Source: Falsiphaeobacter marinintestinus (GTDB lineage: Bacteria > Pseudomonadota > Alphaproteobacteria > Rhodobacterales > Rhodobacteraceae). Taken from it: a stretch of 64,000 nucleotides of DNA. The notes under the pieces are model-generated. The model ran no database searches. It saw only the letters and a program-made list of their open reading frames with translations, and had not been told where the DNA came from. Below, piece by piece: positions 61,623-64,000 of this stretch (within the stretch, counting starts at the first letter, position 1; every line of letters begins with the position of its first letter). The DNA lies in the NCBI RefSeq assembly GCF_007923355.1, contig NZ_VOGO01000005.1, forward strand, positions 186,001-250,000, written 5' to 3'. A program made the translations under genes and the position numbers.

Positions 61623-62732
61623 TCAGATCAGTTCTTTCAGCATGTCCTTTTCATAGGCTGCAAGATCGGTCGCTTTGCCATTGGCCAGTTTGTTGGCCCA
61701 GTCCGGGTTGGCGATCAGGGCGCGGCCGACGGCGACGACGTCGAATTCGTCACGCTCAAACCGCTCAAGCAGGTTGTCGAGGCTGGCGGGTTCAGCGGCC
61801 TTGAAGTCGGCGGTGCCGTCTTCGGGCAGGAAATCGGCGTTCAGGCCGACGCTGCCCACGGTGATCGCGGGCTTTCCGGTCAGTTTCCGGGCCCATCCGG
61901 CAAGGTTCAAATCGCTGCCTTCAAACTCGGGCTCCCAAAAGCGGCGGGTCGAGCAGTGGAAGATGTCGACACCAGCATCGGCCAAAGCGTTCAGGAAATC
62001 GCCCAGTTCTTCGGGTGTTTCGCACAGGCGGGCAGCATAGTTCTGCTGCTTCCACTGCGAAAACCGGAAGATGATCGGGAAGTCTTCGCCGACGGCGGCG
62101 CGCACCGCTTGGACGATTTCGAGCGCAAAGCGCGAGCGGGCAGCAAGGTCGCCGCCGTATGAATCGTCGCGCTGGTTGGTGCCTTCCCAGAAAAACTGGT
62201 CGATCAGGTACCCATGCGCGCCGTGCAGTTCGATGGCATCAAAACCGATGGCCTTGGCGTCTGCGGCAGCCTTGGCAAAGGCGGCGACCACATCGTCGAT
62301 ATCCTGCTGGGTCATCGCGTGTCCGGTGACTTTGCCAGGGAAGGCCATGCCGCTGGGGCTGTGGCCCGGGGTATCACCACCGGGCTGGACGCCGGGGCGG
62401 CGGATGGCGCCGACATGCCAAAGCTGCGGGGCGATCTTGCCCCCGGCAGCGTGCACGGCATCGACAACCTTTTTCCATCCGGCCAGCGCCTCTTCGCCAT
62501 AAAACGCGGGCACGTTGGGATAGCCGCTGGCGGCAACGTGGTCGACAAAGGTACCTTCGGTGATGATCAGGCCAACGCCACCTTCGGCCCGGCGACGATA
62601 ATAGTCGACCACCTTTTCATTGGGCACGTTACCGGGCGAATAGGTGCGCGTCATCGGCGCCATGGCGATCCGGTTTTTCAGGCTGAGCTTGCCCAGATCA
62701 ACGGGGCGGAACAGGGTGTCGACATCGCTCAT
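61623..62732 (-). CDS. NADH:flavin oxidoreductase (Old Yellow Enzyme family)
   Basis: A 369-residue FMN enzyme with a TIM-barrel. I-A-M-A-P-M-T-R near residue 23 is the FMN-binding start, H-G-A-H-G-Y-L-I-D-Q-F near 179 supplies the substrate-binding His pair region, and V-A-V-G-R-A-L-I-A-N-P-D-W near 335 the phosphate site. Such enzymes reduce activated C=C bonds. AAGGA precedes the ATG. Convergent with the flavoenzyme of the microcompartment locus and probably not part of it, since neither shared operator nor overlap is seen. Confidence 0.93.
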   Translation of the reverse strand: MSDVDTLFRPVDLGKLSLKNRIAMAPMTRTYSPGNVPNEKVVDYYRRRAEGGVGLIITEGTFVDHVAASGYPNVPAFYGEEALAGWKKVVDAVHAAGGKIAPQLWHVGAIRRPGVQPGGDTPGHSPSGMAFPGKVTGHAMTQQDIDDVVAAFAKAAADAKAIGFDAIELHGAHGYLIDQFFWEGTNQRDDSYGGDLAARSRFALEIVQAVRAAVGEDFPIIFRFSQWKQQNYAARLCETPEELGDFLNALADAGVDIFHCSTRRFWEPEFEGSDLNLAGWARKLTGKPAITVGSVGLNADFLPEDGTADFKAAEPASLDNLLERFERDEFDVVAVGRALIANPDWANKLANGKATDLAAYEKDMLKELI

Positions 62733-62891
62733 CGCGCATTCCTTTGCAGTTTGTCAGTTGCACTGCCTGTGCAGGTCGTTTGACATTTGGCGCAACGAAT
62801 ATCGAACTGGCCCGACGATGACATTGTTACCTTGGGTCACAAAATGCGCCGACCACAGCCCGGCCCTGCCTTTGGTCGCAGCGAGTGCCGA

Positions 62892-63596
62892 TTATACGCT
62901 CACACCGAACAGCCAACCCACGCCCGCCGTGACGGCCATCGCAAACACGCCCCATACGACGACGCGAATGGTTGCGCGCAAAATCGGGGCCGCGCCTGCC
63001 TTTGCGCCCATCGCCCCCAAGGCCGCCAACGTGAAGACTGTGACAACCAGAACGACCGGTATAATCGATCCGGCAGGTGCAAGAAACGCGGCCAGCAATG
63101 GGATCGCCGCAGCGACGCTGAAGGTCACGCCCGATGTGAATGCGGCCTGAAGCGGGTTTGCGGTGTGTACGTCTGAAAGCCCGAGCTCATCCCGGACATG
63201 AGCACCCAGCGCGTCATGCGCGGTCAGTTCTTTGGCAACCACAAGTGCGGTTTCTTCGCTGAGGCCCTTGTCCTGATAGATGGCGGCAAGTTCGGCAAGT
63301 TCTTCGTCGGGAAAGTCCTGCAACGCTTGGGTTTCGCGTGCGATGTCGGCCCGTTCGGTATCAGATTGCGACGACACAGAGACGTATTCGCCTGCAGCCA
63401 TCGACATTGCCCCGGCGGACAGCCCGGCAACCCCGGCGATGATGACGGCGCTTGGGTCAGGATTTGCCGCCGCGACCCCGACAATCAGGGATGAGACAGA
63501 GACCACCCCGTCATTCGCGCCAAGGACGGCGGCACGCAACCAGCCGCTGCGCGTGATATAATGGGGTTCTCCCGGGTGGGCAGAGGCATCGGGCAT
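62892..63596 (-). CDS. VIT1/CCC1 family Fe/Mn transporter
   Basis: A 234-residue membrane protein. A-A-V-L-G-A-N-D-G-V-V-S-V-S-S-L near residue 24 is the VIT signature and A-M-S-M-A-A-G-E-Y-V-S-V near 60 carries the metal-site Met/Glu; five hydrophobic helices follow the family plan. Members move Fe(II) or Mn(II) out of the cytoplasm. AAAAGGAC precedes the ATG. A 12-base palindrome 39 bases upstream could be an operator. The 159-base gap downstream, before the Old Yellow Enzyme gene, holds nothing I can identify. Confidence 0.92.
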   Translation of the reverse strand: MPDASAHPGEPHYITRSGWLRAAVLGANDGVVSVSSLIVGVAAANPDPSAVIIAGVAGLSAGAMSMAAGEYVSVSSQSDTERADIARETQALQDFPDEELAELAAIYQDKGLSEETALVVAKELTAHDALGAHVRDELGLSDVHTANPLQAAFTSGVTFSVAAAIPLLAAFLAPAGSIIPVVLVVTVFTLAALGAMGAKAGAAPILRATIRVVVWGVFAMAVTAGVGWLFGVSV

Positions 63597-63634
63597 TTGG
63601 TGTCCTTTTCGCAGGTGCGGTAAAGCCTGATGTT

Positions 63635-63646
63635 ATCGTGCACGAT
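63635..63646. promoter_or_regulatory. Perfect 12-base palindrome upstream of the VIT gene
   Basis: ATCGTGCACGAT lies 38 bases before the VIT start codon on the other strand, in the likely promoter region. It does not match Irr, RirA or Mur consensus patterns as I know them, so the regulator is unidentified. Confidence 0.35.
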
Positions 63647-63689
63647 GTCCCATCGCCACGTTTGGTGAGGGCTGATCAGGCGTCGGCAT

Positions 63690-63818
63690 ATGCTGGATGC
63701 CGAACTGGGTGAGGCGGGCAACAGCGTTATGTATATCGTACTGGCTTTAGACATGGCCTCGGAAGCGCGTCAATATCTGCTAAATCGCCGTTTCACTGAG
63801 CGTGGATCCAGCCCCTGA
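63690..63818 (+). CDS. Candidate 42-residue small ORF ahead of a terminator
   Basis: ATG-initiated frame beginning M-L-D-A-E-L-G-E-A-G-N-S-V and ending R-G-S-S-P, preceded by GGTGAGGG at longer than usual spacing. Composition is helix-forming and protein-like, and an intrinsic terminator follows 17 bases after the stop, which implies a plus-strand transcript here. No family recognised; it could also be an untranslated RNA. Confidence 0.3.
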   Translation: MLDAELGEAGNSVMYIVLALDMASEARQYLLNRRFTERGSSP

Positions 63819-63834
63819 ATGGCGACATGAAAAT

Positions 63835-63864
63835 GCCCGCCTGTTTTACGTGGCGGGCGTTTTT
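63835..63864 (+). terminator. Rho-independent terminator
   Basis: A 7-bp stem (GCCCGCC / GGCGGGC) with a 10-base loop, followed by GTTTTT. It faces the plus strand, where the only candidate upstream is the 42-residue ORF, or an unannotated short transcript. Confidence 0.75.
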
Positions 63865-64000
63865 GTGCCCGTTTGCCTGCACCTTTCCCATCTGACGGCG
63901 GATTTGAGCCGCATTCTCTGGGTTTGGATCGTTCGAACTGGACTCGTTTGGGGAAGTATCGTCTGTTTGTCGCCGAGGCTGGCTTTCGCTGGCAGCATGC
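63865..64000. other. Gene-poor end of window
   Basis: With the small ORF and terminator just upstream, 63597-64000 is the only stretch over 300 bases without a confident gene. In the last 136 bases I see a short inverted repeat around GCGGATTTGAGCCGC and a GTTCGAAC palindrome near 63931, but no tRNA cloverleaf, ORF start or repeat that I can support. Confidence 0.5.

Noticed and set aside
63925-63950. GTTCGAAC with T-loop look, possible tRNA
   Set aside because: No matching T-stem, anticodon arm or acceptor stem on either strand.
1-64000. CRISPR arrays, insertion sequences, integrases, rRNA operons
   Set aside because: No regularly spaced repeats, transposase or integrase motifs, or rRNA sequence were seen in reading either strand.

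Overview
The window reads as about 64 kb of a GC-rich alphaproteobacterial chromosome, most likely from the Rhodobacteraceae (Roseobacter group). The basis is family content and style: DUF2794, DUF6478, DUF3095 and I78-inhibitor proteins, ImuB behind a GTTC-N7-GTTC LexA box, the gpmI-envC-ctpA order, many ATGA stop/start overlaps, and two Liv-type ABC cassettes. No rRNA, tRNA, CRISPR array, insertion sequence or phage gene was recognised. Coding density is high; the only gene-poor stretch over 300 bases is the last 400 bases.

Layout. 1-8.07 kb (+): the end of an aromatic amino acid decarboxylase, then a FAH-family enzyme, HpaH-type hydratase and HpaI-type aldolase (lower homoprotocatechuate-type meta-cleavage route), followed by a complete Liv-type importer in the order SBP-G-F-H-M. 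8-19 kb: a DUF3095 cyclase-like protein, MFS transporter, asd, DUF4139 protein, beta carbonic anhydrase, an Hpt-like protein without the phospho-accepting His, an M17 aminopeptidase with a C40 peptidase, DUF2794, and SOS-type imuB. 19-27.6 kb: cytochrome c', I78 inhibitor, the glutathione-dependent formaldehyde pathway (adhC, fghA) around a NYN-LOTUS protein, a TetR regulator and an AEC carrier, then DUF188, HAD, ornithine-cyclodeaminase-family and alpha/beta hydrolase genes. 27.6-47.3 kb: housekeeping (zapE, folC, accD, ilvD, ctpA/envC/gpmI) mixed with less known genes: a 1037-residue ABC-exporter-like protein with a ruined ATPase site and a C-terminal cyclic-nucleotide-binding-like domain, a CPBP protease overlapping it, DUF6478, and a tandem pair of secreted paralogues.

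47.4-61.6 kb is the standout. Thirteen consecutive minus-strand genes plus one divergent gene encode a bacterial microcompartment (single BMC-H, tandem BMC-T and BMC-P shell proteins) with a CoA-acylating aldehyde dehydrogenase, a malate-dehydrogenase-like enzyme with an 85-residue N-terminal extension, an opine-dehydrogenase-like enzyme, a Rid-family protein, a PuuA-like glutamine-synthetase-family ligase, a divergent DAO-family flavoenzyme, a second complete Liv-type importer (SBP-H-M-G-F) and an amidase. The same perfect palindrome CTGTATACAG lies in the transporter promoter region and in the divergent ligase/oxidase promoter region, suggesting one regulator ties them together. No signature enzyme of the eut, pdu, glycyl-radical, fucose/rhamnose or carboxysome types is present. 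I infer an amine- or amide-processing metabolosome in which the ligase, flavoenzyme and aldehyde dehydrogenase act in series; the substrate is not determined by the sequence.

61.6-64 kb: an Old Yellow Enzyme homologue, a VIT/CCC1 metal transporter, and a gene-poor end holding a 42-codon candidate ORF and a terminator.
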